This document shows, piece by piece, positions 6,929 through 16,001 of a stretch of DNA of 18,973 nucleotides (positions are counted from its first letter, which is position 1; each line of letters begins with the position of its first letter). Under the pieces are notes generated by a model. The model worked only from the letters and a program-made list of their open reading frames with translations, made no database searches and was not told the origin of the DNA. The stretch is from an uncultured Caryophanales bacterium (GTDB lineage: Bacteria; Bacillota_I; Bacilli_A; RFN20; CAG-826): assembly GCA_902464635.1 (NCBI GenBank), contig CABQKC010000032.1:1-18973 (forward strand), in the 5' to 3' direction. Both the position numbers and the translations under genes were made by a program.

Positions 6929-8431
6929 TTACTTGGCCTCCTTATCTAATTTAGCGATTTCTTCTTTATATTTAGCTTCCTCTGCATCATTACATAATAC
7001 AAAGTGTCCTGGAAGTATTTCCCTAAATGTAGGTTTCTGGGTGAAATAATCGTGGCTAGTAGCAGGATTATATACTTGCCTTACCCTACTTTTTTCAGAT
7101 AATGGGTCTGGCTTAGGGATAGCGGATAGCAAAGCTTTTGTATATGGGTGAAGTGGATGCTTGAATAATTCATCGCTACTTGCAAGCTCTACCATATTGC
7201 CAAAATACATAACGGCAATCCTATTGCAGAAATACTTAACAACTGATAAGTCATGGGCGATAAATAACATCGTTAATCCCATTTCTTCCTTTACTTGGTT
7301 AAGTAAATTAAGTACCTGTGCCCTAATAGAGACATCAAGGGCAGAAATAGGTTCATCACAAATTAATAACTTCGGATTCATTACCAAAGCCCTAGCAATG
7401 CCAATTCTTTGCCTTTGTCCACCAGAGAATTCATGGGGATACCTAGATGCGTATTCAGGGATTAATCCAACCTTCTTTAAAGCATCTTCGACAGCCTTCC
7501 TATTCTTTTCCTTGTTATAGGAACCTTGGATATGAAGACCTTCGGTAATGATATCTTCAACAGTCATTCTTGGGTCAAGTGAATCAATAGGATCTTGGAA
7601 GATCATCTGTATTTCATTACGCAGTCTTGGATTAGAATGACGATTATCAAACTTGATTTGCTTTATAAGGGCTTTTTGTTCGGCGACATGTTCCTTAATA
7701 TAGGCTTTTCTTTCATCAATTAGCTTTTGGTAATGTTCCTTGATGGCAGGATATTCGCTTTCATTCGCATCGGAAAGGGCATTATTCATTTCTTGGGTAA
7801 TGTTCTTTATTTCCTCTTTGACATGAATCTTGCTCCACTTGATTTCTTTTTCGTTCCATCTAGATCCGGCAGCAAGGCGGAACCCTCTATAATAGATAGC
7901 CCCGCTAGTAGGAGGATAAAGCCCAATGACACATCTTCCGGTTGTAGTCTTGCCACATCCAGATTCTCCAACTAATCCAAAGCATTCACCTTCTTTAATG
8001 GAAAAGGAAACATCATGGACGGCTTTAGTCTTATAATCGCCAGCCCTAAAGAATTCCTTTAAGTGCCTTACATCTAGGATAATATGGTTATCAACTAGAG
8101 ATTGGTCATAAGTAACTCCATATAAACTTAATGATTGCTTAGCAAACCTTAAGGTAGATGCTAATTTATCTAGATAAGATGAAGAAATTTCATCTAGAGG
8201 CTTATTAACATTATTCTTAAATAAGCTATAGGCTTCCTTTTCAATCTTTACCCTATATTTCCTTCCTTCTTTAGAATCATTTATAGGAAGAGGGAAAGCA
8301 GATAAGGCAACATCTTTATATTCATTGACCTTATTAAATAAACTAGCAGCATCCAAAGTAGAGGAATTAATAACTTCCTTTATAGAAGAGGCTTTATCTA
8401 GATTTTCTTTTATAAGTTCTATCTTTTCCAT
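6929..8431 (-). CDS. oppF: OppF-like peptide ABC transporter ATPase with extension and insertion
   Basis: One of the two ATPases that power oligopeptide import at the inner face of the membrane. Walker A GESGCGKT at residues 155-162, Q-loop MIFQDPIDSLDP near 276-287, signature FSGGQRQR 335-342, Walker B LLICDEP 355-361, switch His in IAHDLS and the C-terminal Opp tail (HPLHPYTKALLSAIPKPDP) that marks the OppF/DppF subgroup. The protein is 500 residues against about 310-330 normally. The excess is an N-terminal helical extension of about 115 residues and a charged, probably coiled-coil insertion at about 184-262 between Walker A and the Q-loop. All catalytic motifs are intact. The ATG abuts the oppD stop with no gap; CCTCCTTT at 8440-8447 (AAAGGAGG on the coding strand) is the ribosome site. 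Confidence 0.94.
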   Translation of the reverse strand: MEKIELIKENLDKASSIKEVINSSTLDAASLFNKVNEYKDVALSAFPLPINDSKEGRKYRVKIEKEAYSLFKNNVNKPLDEISSSYLDKLASTLRFAKQSLSLYGVTYDQSLVDNHIILDVRHLKEFFRAGDYKTKAVHDVSFSIKEGECFGLVGESGCGKTTTGRCVIGLYPPTSGAIYYRGFRLAAGSRWNEKEIKWSKIHVKEEIKNITQEMNNALSDANESEYPAIKEHYQKLIDERKAYIKEHVAEQKALIKQIKFDNRHSNPRLRNEIQMIFQDPIDSLDPRMTVEDIITEGLHIQGSYNKEKNRKAVEDALKKVGLIPEYASRYPHEFSGGQRQRIGIARALVMNPKLLICDEPISALDVSIRAQVLNLLNQVKEEMGLTMLFIAHDLSVVKYFCNRIAVMYFGNMVELASSDELFKHPLHPYTKALLSAIPKPDPLSEKSRVRQVYNPATSHDYFTQKPTFREILPGHFVLCNDAEEAKYKEEIAKLDKEAK

Positions 8432-9961
8432 TTATTTCCCCTCCTTTGCATGGGCTAAGTTATTTGCAATACGGGTAGAGACAATCTTAGGCATGGTTGC
8501 CTTTGGTGATCTCTCATCCAGTAACCAAGAAGCGCAATAATGGGTAGAAGAAACCTTAAACATTGGAGGTTCTTCCTTAAAATCGATACCTAATGCATAT
8601 TTGCTTCTACTAGCAAATGCATCCCCAATTGGAGGGAAAAGCATATTAGGTGGAGTACCTGGGATGGCTTCTAGCTTTTCTTTTGAATCGATATCTGGGA
8701 TTGAAGATAATAAGGCCCAGGTATATGGATGACGAGGATCATAGAAGACATCCTTGGATGTTCCGTATTCAACAATCTTACCAGCATACATAACGGCAAC
8801 TCTATCAGCCATATTGGCAACTACGCCTAAGTCATGGGTAATAAAGATGACAGACATATTACGCTTAGCCTTCAAGTCATTAATCAATTCAAGTATTTGG
8901 GCTTGGATAGTAACGTCAAGTGCAGTTGTAGGTTCATCGCAAATTAAGACATCTGGAGAAGCAGTAAGCGCAATGGCAATGACTATTCTTTGCCTCATCC
9001 CGCCAGAGAACTCAAATGGATATTGCTTGAATCTCCTTTCAGGTTCAGGAATGCCAACTTCCGCCATAATCTTAAGTGCTTTGTCTTTGGCTTCTTTATG
9101 GGTAACTCTAATCTCAGAAAGAAAGCGTCTATGTTCGATTAAGAACAAATCATAGAATTCCTTTAGATTGGATTTATGCTCATTAAATAAGCTCTTTAGA
9201 TTAGCAAAATGGGTATCATAGATACCTTTTCTTTTCTCCGCTACCTTCTTTTTAGCCTCTTTAGAAGCAACATTAAGGGCAGTTTTGTCTTCTTTAATCT
9301 TGGAAATTATTTGGGCTCTTTTTTCTTTGCTTTCATTTTTAATAGATAAAATAGAAGCATTGAGTTCTTCAATCTTGGAAGTATCTTTTTCTTTTTTAGC
9401 AGCTTTGATTTGCTTCTTTAAGTCTGCTACTTTCCTATGACAAGTTTCCTTCTCTAATTGAAGGATACGTTGATCATTTTTATAGGCAATGAATTCTTCA
9501 TTAATCAAATCATTATAGTAATTTTTCAAATGGTTGCCGTTGGTAATCATTACTTCGGTAATTTGCTTACCGATTTTCATAATTGGGTTTAAAGAAGATA
9601 ATGGGTCTTGGAAAATCATCCCAATCTTAGTACCCCTTATCTTATGGAATTCTTCTTCAGAAACTTTAGTTAAATCTTCACCTTCATAAATAACTGAACC
9701 CGAATCGATATGGGCAGTCTTTGGAAGGATACCCATGATGGTTTTATTGGTAACTGATTTGCCTGAGCCAGATTCCCCGACAATGCAAAGAGTCTCACCT
9801 TTATATAAATCAAATGATACTCCTCTTACAGCCCTTACATATCCTGCATCAGTCTTAAAGGAAATCGCAAGGTTACGTACTGAAAGAACAGCTTCTTTGT
9901 CAACTGGTTTGTCACCAGTTTCAAAAGGATAATTAATAGATTGGTATTTCATATTATTCAT
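8432..9961 (-). CDS. oppD: OppD-like peptide ABC transporter ATPase with helical insertion
   Basis: Partner ATPase of OppF. Walker A GESGSGKS at residues 62-69, Q-loop MIFQDPLSSLNP 115-126, signature FSGGMRQR 318-325 (the MRQR form typical of OppD), Walker B VLICDEPTTALD 338-349, switch His in ITHDLGVV, then the C-terminal segment with HPYTWALLSSIPD. At 509 residues it exceeds the usual 335-360; the extra ~145 residues (about 143-288) are a Lys/Glu-rich, strongly helical, coiled-coil-like insertion between the Q-loop and the signature motif, a different place from that in OppF. Two starts compete: ATG at 9961 lies only 3 bases after AAAGGAG, whereas the in-frame ATG at 9952 (fourth codon) has a 12-base spacing. 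The first overlaps oppC by 8 bases. Confidence 0.94.
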   Translation of the reverse strand: MNNMKYQSINYPFETGDKPVDKEAVLSVRNLAISFKTDAGYVRAVRGVSFDLYKGETLCIVGESGSGKSVTNKTIMGILPKTAHIDSGSVIYEGEDLTKVSEEEFHKIRGTKIGMIFQDPLSSLNPIMKIGKQITEVMITNGNHLKNYYNDLINEEFIAYKNDQRILQLEKETCHRKVADLKKQIKAAKKEKDTSKIEELNASILSIKNESKEKRAQIISKIKEDKTALNVASKEAKKKVAEKRKGIYDTHFANLKSLFNEHKSNLKEFYDLFLIEHRRFLSEIRVTHKEAKDKALKIMAEVGIPEPERRFKQYPFEFSGGMRQRIVIAIALTASPDVLICDEPTTALDVTIQAQILELINDLKAKRNMSVIFITHDLGVVANMADRVAVMYAGKIVEYGTSKDVFYDPRHPYTWALLSSIPDIDSKEKLEAIPGTPPNMLFPPIGDAFASRSKYALGIDFKEEPPMFKVSSTHYCASWLLDERSPKATMPKIVSTRIANNLAHAKEGK

Positions 9962-12044
9962 CTGCTCCTTTCAAGCTTGGGTTAAAGGCATCTCTAAGTC
10001 CGTTTCCAAATAAATTGAAACAAATCATGATAAGCGCCATAACAATAGAACCAGAAACAATTAAATATGGATATAGAGTCAAGTCAGCTTGGACGTTAGT
10101 TAAAGTAACACCAAAGCTTTGCCCTCCAGAGAAAGCTAGTGCACTTGGCAATAAGTAAGCAATATTAGCCTCGGTAAAGATAACGGAAGGAATCATCAAG
10201 ACACAGCTAGTAATGATTGTTCCAATACCATTTGGAAGGATGTGCTTAAAGATAAGCCTAGTATCGCTAGCACCAAGCGTCCTAGATGCTAAAACATATT
10301 CCCTTCGCTTGAATCTATAGAACTGGCTTCTAGTCTCGCTAGCTACCCCCATCCATCCAGTTAGGCACAAAGCCAATAGGAACGTCCAGAAATTAGATCC
10401 TAATAGCAAGACAATAAGAGTCATCATGACAATCCAAGGCATGCCGCCAAGGATTTCGCAGAACCTTTCCATGATAAGGTCGACCCATCCACCAAAATAA
10501 CCTGAGATTGCACCCCAGATAAGTCCAACAAAGATATTGATGACGGTAGATAATAAACCTAATCCTAAGGAAGTTAATAAACCAGAGAATACCAATTTGA
10601 AGAAATCATATCCGTGTGATTCAGTTCCAAAGAAATACTTTGGAGGTTCGCAGCTAGAAAGTTCACCCTTCATATACATATCTCTATATATGGAGAAGAC
10701 ACCTTTGACTCTTCTAACAGAAGCAACGCCAGGAATAACCGTGACAGTCTGGCTAGTTATTTCTCTTAATGGGCAATATTTTTCTCCTTCTGGAGTCAAT
10801 TTGAATTCTCCAGGAGCCTTATTCGCACCTTGTTCAGGATTCCAATCGTAGGTCATCCATCCCCTAGAAACGAATTCTTCAATTTCGGCTTCGGTGAATT
10901 CCTTATCGGAAACATCTCCAAATACCGCTCCGTAGCAATCATAACGGAAACTACCATAGGTAACGACGCTATGATAGATAGATACTTTTAAGGAATCTTG
11001 CTTTAAAGTAGAGAAAGCACTATCGGATTTGCCATAAGTAGCAACTACTTTAGTTGAATCATCCCAAGTAAAGCTAGCTGGGATATTCGCACTAGCCTCG
11101 ACGCTTCTAATATAAAGCATGTTCGCATATTTATAATTGGCAGCTACTTCGCCTTTTTGTCCTTCTAGGATAATGGCTAATTTCCCTTTAGCAGTACTTG
11201 CAGTAGCAAAATTGCTATTTTCTTTAATCTTAGAAGAGATGTCTTCACATTTAAGTTCGGTTGCTTTGAAGCTAACATCTCCAATAGATTTTTCTACATA
11301 AGTACTAGAAGCATCGAAATCAGTAACATTAGCAAGTGGGATATATAATTCTTCTTCGCCGGTCCCATTATTAATAGTAGTAATAAATGAAAGGTTCGCG
11401 CTTAATTTAGAATTCTCGAATAGATTTGAAACTGTATAGTCATAATCGATATTGACTGTATAGGAATAAGTTGAATTCAAATCGAATTCTATTTCTTTAG
11501 TAACGATGCCAACATCATCGAATTTATAATGGTTAGTCTCGCTATCGACATGTCCGCTGACATTGTTAAGTGATAAAGCACCGCCTTTACCATAAGTCAA
11601 AACGGCATTATCGACTTGGTCAGCATAGCTAACTCTAGTCTTAATTTCTCCGATAACCGCATATGGTTTATAGGTAGAATCCGCTGGAAGCTCGTTTGTA
11701 TTTGGATCAAGGATGGCATTTTCAACAACCTTGGTACCATCCATAAATCCACCCATATCACTAGAGAACCACTTAGGTGGCAAATACTTAATCGTATTAT
11801 TTGGGGAATCGATATTGGATTTGTTGGCCACTGGAACAATAATAGCCATGGCAATAAGGGTAAATAAAATCACACTAGCGACAACTGAAGATCTATTCTT
11901 TAAGAATCTTTTTAACGCGTCTTTAAGATAAGTCGTTGGCTTTGTATCGAATTTCTTGTCATGGATAGATTCATCCATCTGGACGAATTCAAAATCACCT
12001 GGGGTAGGTTTTATGTCCTTTTGATTGTTATCAATGTTTTTCAT
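9954..12044 (-). CDS. oppC: OppC-like permease with very large extracytoplasmic insertion
   Basis: Second permease subunit of the peptide importer. It has a cytoplasmic N-terminus, first membrane helix at about 53-72, then PPKWF near 89-93 as in the usual OppC periplasmic loop. Instead of the usual ~50 residues, roughly 350-400 residues follow before the canonical FGTESHGYDFF (about 472-482, the FGTDxxGRDxF motif) and the core helices. The insertion is beta-rich (Tyr/Thr/Asp/Ser strands, for example YSYTVNIDYDYTVS) and must lie outside the membrane. The EAA loop is seen as LASRTLGASDTRLIFKHILP near 585-604. Total 696 residues against about 300 for the family. The start lies 2 bases beyond the oppB stop with only a weak ribosome site, so it probably relies on coupling to oppB. 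Confidence 0.93.
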   Translation of the reverse strand: MKNIDNNQKDIKPTPGDFEFVQMDESIHDKKFDTKPTTYLKDALKRFLKNRSSVVASVILFTLIAMAIIVPVANKSNIDSPNNTIKYLPPKWFSSDMGGFMDGTKVVENAILDPNTNELPADSTYKPYAVIGEIKTRVSYADQVDNAVLTYGKGGALSLNNVSGHVDSETNHYKFDDVGIVTKEIEFDLNSTYSYTVNIDYDYTVSNLFENSKLSANLSFITTINNGTGEEELYIPLANVTDFDASSTYVEKSIGDVSFKATELKCEDISSKIKENSNFATASTAKGKLAIILEGQKGEVAANYKYANMLYIRSVEASANIPASFTWDDSTKVVATYGKSDSAFSTLKQDSLKVSIYHSVVTYGSFRYDCYGAVFGDVSDKEFTEAEIEEFVSRGWMTYDWNPEQGANKAPGEFKLTPEGEKYCPLREITSQTVTVIPGVASVRRVKGVFSIYRDMYMKGELSSCEPPKYFFGTESHGYDFFKLVFSGLLTSLGLGLLSTVINIFVGLIWGAISGYFGGWVDLIMERFCEILGGMPWIVMMTLIVLLLGSNFWTFLLALCLTGWMGVASETRSQFYRFKRREYVLASRTLGASDTRLIFKHILPNGIGTIITSCVLMIPSVIFTEANIAYLLPSALAFSGGQSFGVTLTNVQADLTLYPYLIVSGSIVMALIMICFNLFGNGLRDAFNPSLKGADE

Positions 12045-12046
12045 AA

Positions 12047-13105
12047 TTATTTCTTCGCCCCCATTCTGATACGTGGATCGACAATTCCATAACTTAAGTC
12101 GATTATCAAGGTTGCAAATAATCCAATGACTGTATAAATGGCCATATCAACCATGATTACTGCATAGTCTTTGGAATTCAATGCCCTGACAAATATCGAG
12201 CCAATTCCAGGGATGCCATATATTTGTTCTAGAACCATCGAACCAGATAAGATACCAATGAATTGAGAGATAATCATAGGAACGATTGGAACCATGGAAT
12301 TCCTTAAGGCATGACGGACAACTGATTGGCCCTTGGTCAAGCCTTTAGTCCTTGCTAAAAGAAGGAATTCGCTAGACATGACTTCGCATAATTCAGCCCT
12401 GGTATATCTAGCAAAGGAACAAATAGAGCCAAATGATAAAGCCATGACTGGGATAATATATGCCTTTATGGCTAAGGCTGGGTCAGCTGCTGCATTAGCA
12501 TCACTTGGCCACCTTGTCGGGAAGCCAGATATTGATCCAAACCAAATAAGCAAAAAGGAAATAAGGACGAAAGAAGGAACGGAAATGAAAATCATGACGA
12601 TAGTAGAAATAAGGGAATCTGCCCATGTATTTTTCTTTAAGGCGGCAATAATCCCTAGCCCAATTCCTAATGGAACCGAGATAACAATAGAAACAATATT
12701 TAGCCTCATTGAATACGGCAAGCCTTCCATCAATATAGCAATGGCTGGTTGACCTAATGATAAGGTTGTCGAAGTCCCCCAATCCCAGGCAGTGAATATA
12801 TTTTTAATCCAGTTGAAATACCTAGTTATGATTGGATAGGCAAGGTAATAATGGGTAACTCCATTAACATCAACTTGCTTGATTCCTGGGTCAGATAGTA
12901 AATATGCCTGTTCGACAGGATTGACCTCAAAGAAGAACCCTTTCCTAACTTGATCTTCCCAGAAACGATATACCTCTAAATTTTGGCTTGAAAGTGGCTC
13001 GATTGGCAAACACTGAAGCAAAATGTAGGTAATCGAAAGAATAATGAAGGCTGTTAGGAAAATAAACAGTATTCTCTCTATTACGTATTTTACAGAGTCT
13101 TTCAT
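12047..13105 (-). CDS. oppB: OppB-like permease
   Basis: First permease subunit of the peptide importer, 352 residues with about six membrane helices (first at 10-32). The EAA loop is LLARTKGLTKGQSVVRHALR near 249-268, and the end has the OppB signatures LEQIYGIPGIGSIFVRAL (292-309) and YGIVDPRIRMG (339-349). The loop after helix 1 (about 33-100) is somewhat longer than in typical OppB and contains WDWGTS, the usual motif before the transmembrane core. GAGAGGAAA about 8 bases before the ATG is a fair ribosome site. It is separated from oppA by 157 bases holding a strong hairpin and two inverted repeats, so oppB-oppC-oppD-oppF can be expressed at a lower level than oppA or from a separate promoter. 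Confidence 0.95.
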   Translation of the reverse strand: MKDSVKYVIERILFIFLTAFIILSITYILLQCLPIEPLSSQNLEVYRFWEDQVRKGFFFEVNPVEQAYLLSDPGIKQVDVNGVTHYYLAYPIITRYFNWIKNIFTAWDWGTSTTLSLGQPAIAILMEGLPYSMRLNIVSIVISVPLGIGLGIIAALKKNTWADSLISTIVMIFISVPSFVLISFLLIWFGSISGFPTRWPSDANAAADPALAIKAYIIPVMALSFGSICSFARYTRAELCEVMSSEFLLLARTKGLTKGQSVVRHALRNSMVPIVPMIISQFIGILSGSMVLEQIYGIPGIGSIFVRALNSKDYAVIMVDMAIYTVIGLFATLIIDLSYGIVDPRIRMGAKK

Positions 13106-13139
13106 TAATTATTTCCTCTCTTTTTGTTGTCTAGATGTC

Positions 13140-13155
13140 TTTGACTAAAGTCAAA
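13140..13155. promoter_or_regulatory. 16-base inverted repeat in the oppB leader
   Basis: TTTGACT (13140-13146) and AGTCAAA (13149-13155) are perfect inverted copies separated by AA. The element sits 35 bases before the oppB ATG, downstream of a possible promoter. It could be an operator for a dimeric regulator or a small mRNA hairpin. Confidence 0.4.
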
Positions 13156-13160
13156 ACATT

Positions 13161-13177
13161 TTGCACAACGTGTACAA
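13161..13177. promoter_or_regulatory. Imperfect inverted repeat upstream of oppB
   Basis: TTGCACA (13161-13167) and TGTACAA (13171-13177) match in 6 of 7 positions as inverted copies around ACG. It lies next to the perfect repeat at 13140-13155. On the minus strand a -10-like TATATT (about 13178-13183) lies immediately upstream; a -35 is not convincing. The pair of elements makes separate control of oppBCDF plausible. Confidence 0.3.
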
Positions 13178-13208
13178 TATACCAAAACTCACTTTTTAAC
13201 AAGTAAAG

Positions 13209-13242
13209 AAAGAGCCGTCAGTGCATTTGACGGCCCTTTTTT
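13209..13242. terminator. Hairpin between oppA and oppB
   Basis: GCCGTCA (13214-13220) pairs with TGACGGC (13228-13234) across a 7-base loop, with outer A/G-C/T pairs extending the stem past one mismatch. On the plus strand six T residues follow (13237-13242), a classic terminator; on the minus strand, the direction of opp transcription, the tail is TCTTTCTTTAC, which is weaker. It should therefore act as a partial terminator or a 3' stabiliser for oppA mRNA while letting some readthrough into oppB. Confidence 0.75.
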
Positions 13243-13262
13243 GTTTAATTATTACCTAATTG

Positions 13263-15881
13263 TTATTTGGTAATGGTTTGCATCCCGAAATCAGTCATCT
13301 TGCCAGCTTGGACAATTTGGATTGATTTGGTGATGATGTTGTTTCCGACCTTGATTTTATAGACAAGTGTGAAATACAAGTTGAAGTAGCTAATTGCAGT
13401 TCCCTTGTTATCATTTGCGACTTGGGTAGCAAGGCTAGTGATTTGAGATTTATCAACTTCAAGCCTCATGTCACCATTCATGCCAGTAGAGAACTTGTAG
13501 CCTTTTTGTAAGTAATAACCACCTAAGGATGCAGATGAAGTTGAACCAAATAGTAATGCGACGTCTTTGGCTTCGAATTCGTATAATGATCTTCCTTCGT
13601 CATCAGTTGCATTGGCTGGATAATCAGCAGTGAACAATACAGTATTTCCGTTATTGGTTAGCTTTTGGTTATCGGCAATGGCAACGCTCTTGCCATCATC
13701 AATTGGGGTGAATCCTTGGGAGATGCTCCAAAGGGCATCGAAGGTATATCTATATCCATCATAGACGCATGGATGCTTGGACATCTCGTTTGTTGGGGTA
13801 CCCCAGTTAAGGCAGAAGCCTTGGTTAAGTGACTTGGTCGAGGAGACTGTGGACATGAAGTCGATTGGGTTCAAGACGTTGCCAGAGACGGCACCTTCGG
13901 CAAAATCGAATTCGCCATGGTCCATCCTGGTATAGGCGTCAGTATATTGGGAACCGGCAACCTCAAGCTTCAATTCAAGGGTGATGCCATATTTCTTGTT
14001 GGCGGTATTGAAGTTATCTTCGACATACTTCTTGATGTATTTGCCAAGGTTATCGATGGTGGATTGATAACGATAGGTACCGTTGACGGTAATCTTTTCG
14101 CCTCTTTCAATCATGCCATCTTTCATCAAATCCTCTACAGCGGCGGCAAAGTAGGCTTGGGCGACAGCGGAAGAATAACAATATTCGTTATCGGCGATTT
14201 CTTGGTATTCCCTGATGACGGCCTTACCCCATTTGGAGGCACGGTAGGACTGCGTTCCGCTTGGATCAAGCATGTAGGCATTGGACAAATAGGCCATGGC
14301 TGGGTTTCTACCAGCAGCTTCGGCCAATTCTTTTCTATCGATGCAATAATAGACGCCCCAGAGGAACTTCTCGTTGCTCATTATTGGCTTGACGTTCCAA
14401 TAATTCTTCTCGGGGTGCTTATAGACGGTTCCGTTTGTACCGAATAAATGTTCCCATTCTTCTTCGGTTGTGGAGTTGACGTTAAGCTTGATGATGGTGC
14501 TTCCTTCGGTACGGTAGACACGTTCATCGTTTTTGTGTTGTTCAAGCATTGAGGAAGGGATTGTAGCTTCGTCAAGCTTATTTTCCAAGAAAGCCTTGTA
14601 GGCATCTTCATCGGCCTTGTCGCCAGAGAAGACATCTTCTGTATAACCTTCGAAGTGATATTGGCTCGCTTCATAGTAGTCGGCATTCTTCTTATAGACA
14701 ATCCTGGTATCCTTTTGCCAGTATTCTGGGATATATGGACCAAAGCTAAGGATATTGTCGAAGTTGGCATAATAGTTGGTGTTTGCACCATATTTGCCAT
14801 AGTTCTTAACTCCGCCAATATCAGTTAGGAATTCCATTGGCATTGGGGAATATAGTCCAGAGGAAAGGGAAGTCCTGGCATAGGCGGTAGACTTTGGTTG
14901 GATGAAGGTGAAGTTTAAACAGCCCAGCTTTTCATCCATTTGGATTCCAACGCCGGATTCGGTCCATGGCTTGGATTGTAAGGAGGTGTTGTAGACATAG
15001 TCCATTGCACCTTCAAATCCAGAGGTATCGGAGACAAGTTCAGCGAAACGGCTGAGTTTGTTGTCGAGCATGGACTTGAATGGGGTGATGTAGTCTGCTA
15101 GGGCTACTTTTCTTCCATCATATTTGCTCTTCCACTTGGAGGTTGGGGCTGTATGGTAAGTATAGCCATCCCCATAATGGAGATAGACTCTCCAGTATTT
15201 GGAGGTAGTTTCTTCAGTGATTGTTGCCTTATCGACTTCTTTGCCACTAGCATCCAGCATTATTGGGGCGGCAGTCTTTGATAGGGAACCTTCCCAAGCA
15301 TAGGAAGTATTGTCGGCATTGGCCTTGACTCCGAAATAGGAGGAAGTAATCATGGAAGTACGGTCAGAGACGTCGGATCCAGATGCATCCCATCCATTGA
15401 AAGAACCGGAATCTGTATTGGTATATCCATGGAAATAACTCTTCCATTCAGGAACGGATTCGACGATGTTCCCGTTATACATGCTCTCTCCTGTGATGGT
15501 TCCATATCCAACACCAAAGCCATAGTTAGTTAGGTATTTGGTGGAAGGGAGATTTACACGCTTGGAGAATTGTTCATAGGAGGAGTCATCATAAAGAGGG
15601 ATTCCACCGACGAAGTTTTCCATTGCATATTTTTCTAGAGAATAGAGAATCTCAGACTTTTCACGCCAAGACTTTTGCGAATAGTCTGCATCATAACCCT
15701 CAGTACTGAAATTCTGACCAGAATCAGCCTTTGGGTAATAGGCATCTGGATCATCAGTTTTGCTTGATTCAGTTCCGGAGTCAGTCTTGCTAGTACTAGT
15801 AGAAGGAGTAGTAGGTCCACCGCATCCGGTTAAAACTAATCCAGAGCAGACAAGGGCAAGTAGAAACTTGTTTTTGTTCAT
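13263..15881 (-). CDS. oppA: OppA-like solute-binding lipoprotein
   Basis: Family 5 extracellular solute-binding lipoprotein that captures peptides for the permease. Residues 1-20 form a lipoprotein signal ending LTGC, with C20 as the lipid-modified residue, followed by a Thr/Ser/Asp linker to about residue 50. The family hallmark is seen in KFLWGVYYCIDRKELAEAAG in the middle of the chain, the usual (R/W)xAxxxxIDRxxL segment. At 872 residues it is much longer than typical OppA (about 540-600), with added stretches in both halves. Many Tyr/Trp/Ser residues fit a peptide pocket, but substrate cannot be read from sequence. AAGGA lies 8-9 bases before the ATG in a purine-rich leader. It is first in the locus and cut off from oppB by a hairpin, as expected for a binding protein needed in excess. 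Confidence 0.92.
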   Translation of the reverse strand: MNKNKFLLALVCSGLVLTGCGGPTTPSTSTSKTDSGTESSKTDDPDAYYPKADSGQNFSTEGYDADYSQKSWREKSEILYSLEKYAMENFVGGIPLYDDSSYEQFSKRVNLPSTKYLTNYGFGVGYGTITGESMYNGNIVESVPEWKSYFHGYTNTDSGSFNGWDASGSDVSDRTSMITSSYFGVKANADNTSYAWEGSLSKTAAPIMLDASGKEVDKATITEETTSKYWRVYLHYGDGYTYHTAPTSKWKSKYDGRKVALADYITPFKSMLDNKLSRFAELVSDTSGFEGAMDYVYNTSLQSKPWTESGVGIQMDEKLGCLNFTFIQPKSTAYARTSLSSGLYSPMPMEFLTDIGGVKNYGKYGANTNYYANFDNILSFGPYIPEYWQKDTRIVYKKNADYYEASQYHFEGYTEDVFSGDKADEDAYKAFLENKLDEATIPSSMLEQHKNDERVYRTEGSTIIKLNVNSTTEEEWEHLFGTNGTVYKHPEKNYWNVKPIMSNEKFLWGVYYCIDRKELAEAAGRNPAMAYLSNAYMLDPSGTQSYRASKWGKAVIREYQEIADNEYCYSSAVAQAYFAAAVEDLMKDGMIERGEKITVNGTYRYQSTIDNLGKYIKKYVEDNFNTANKKYGITLELKLEVAGSQYTDAYTRMDHGEFDFAEGAVSGNVLNPIDFMSTVSSTKSLNQGFCLNWGTPTNEMSKHPCVYDGYRYTFDALWSISQGFTPIDDGKSVAIADNQKLTNNGNTVLFTADYPANATDDEGRSLYEFEAKDVALLFGSTSSASLGGYYLQKGYKFSTGMNGDMRLEVDKSQITSLATQVANDNKGTAISYFNLYFTLVYKIKVGNNIITKSIQIVQAGKMTDFGMQTITK

Positions 15882-15915
15882 ATTTTTTCCTTTCTTCTTT
15901 TATTAAAAACACATT

Positions 15916-15934
15916 CACGTAGCAAGTACGCGTG
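15916..15934. other. Hairpin in the oppA leader
   Basis: CACGTA and TACGCGTG form a short imperfect stem around GCAAG in the 120 bases ahead of oppA. It could structure the 5' leader of the mRNA. I find no recognisable riboswitch or T-box elements and no convincing promoter pair in this gap. Confidence 0.25.
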
Positions 15935-16001
15935 TAAAAGGAAACCACCTGTAGAAAAATTTGCAACTACTTTTTGCAGTTTTTAAGATTATTTTGTACT
16001 T

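Noticed and set aside
9954..12044. OppC as two genes fused by a missed frameshift
   Set aside because: The 696-codon frame is continuous, the insert sits exactly in the loop between helix 1 and the FGTD motif, and neighbouring subunits are enlarged as well, so a real domain insertion is the simpler reading.
13917..14447. Long plus-strand open frame of 176 codons opposite oppA
   Set aside because: It lies wholly inside the well-supported oppA gene, has no ribosome site, and its composition is what the complement of that coding frame yields. The same holds for the other antisense frames in the opp genes, the Fic-like gene and the protease gene.
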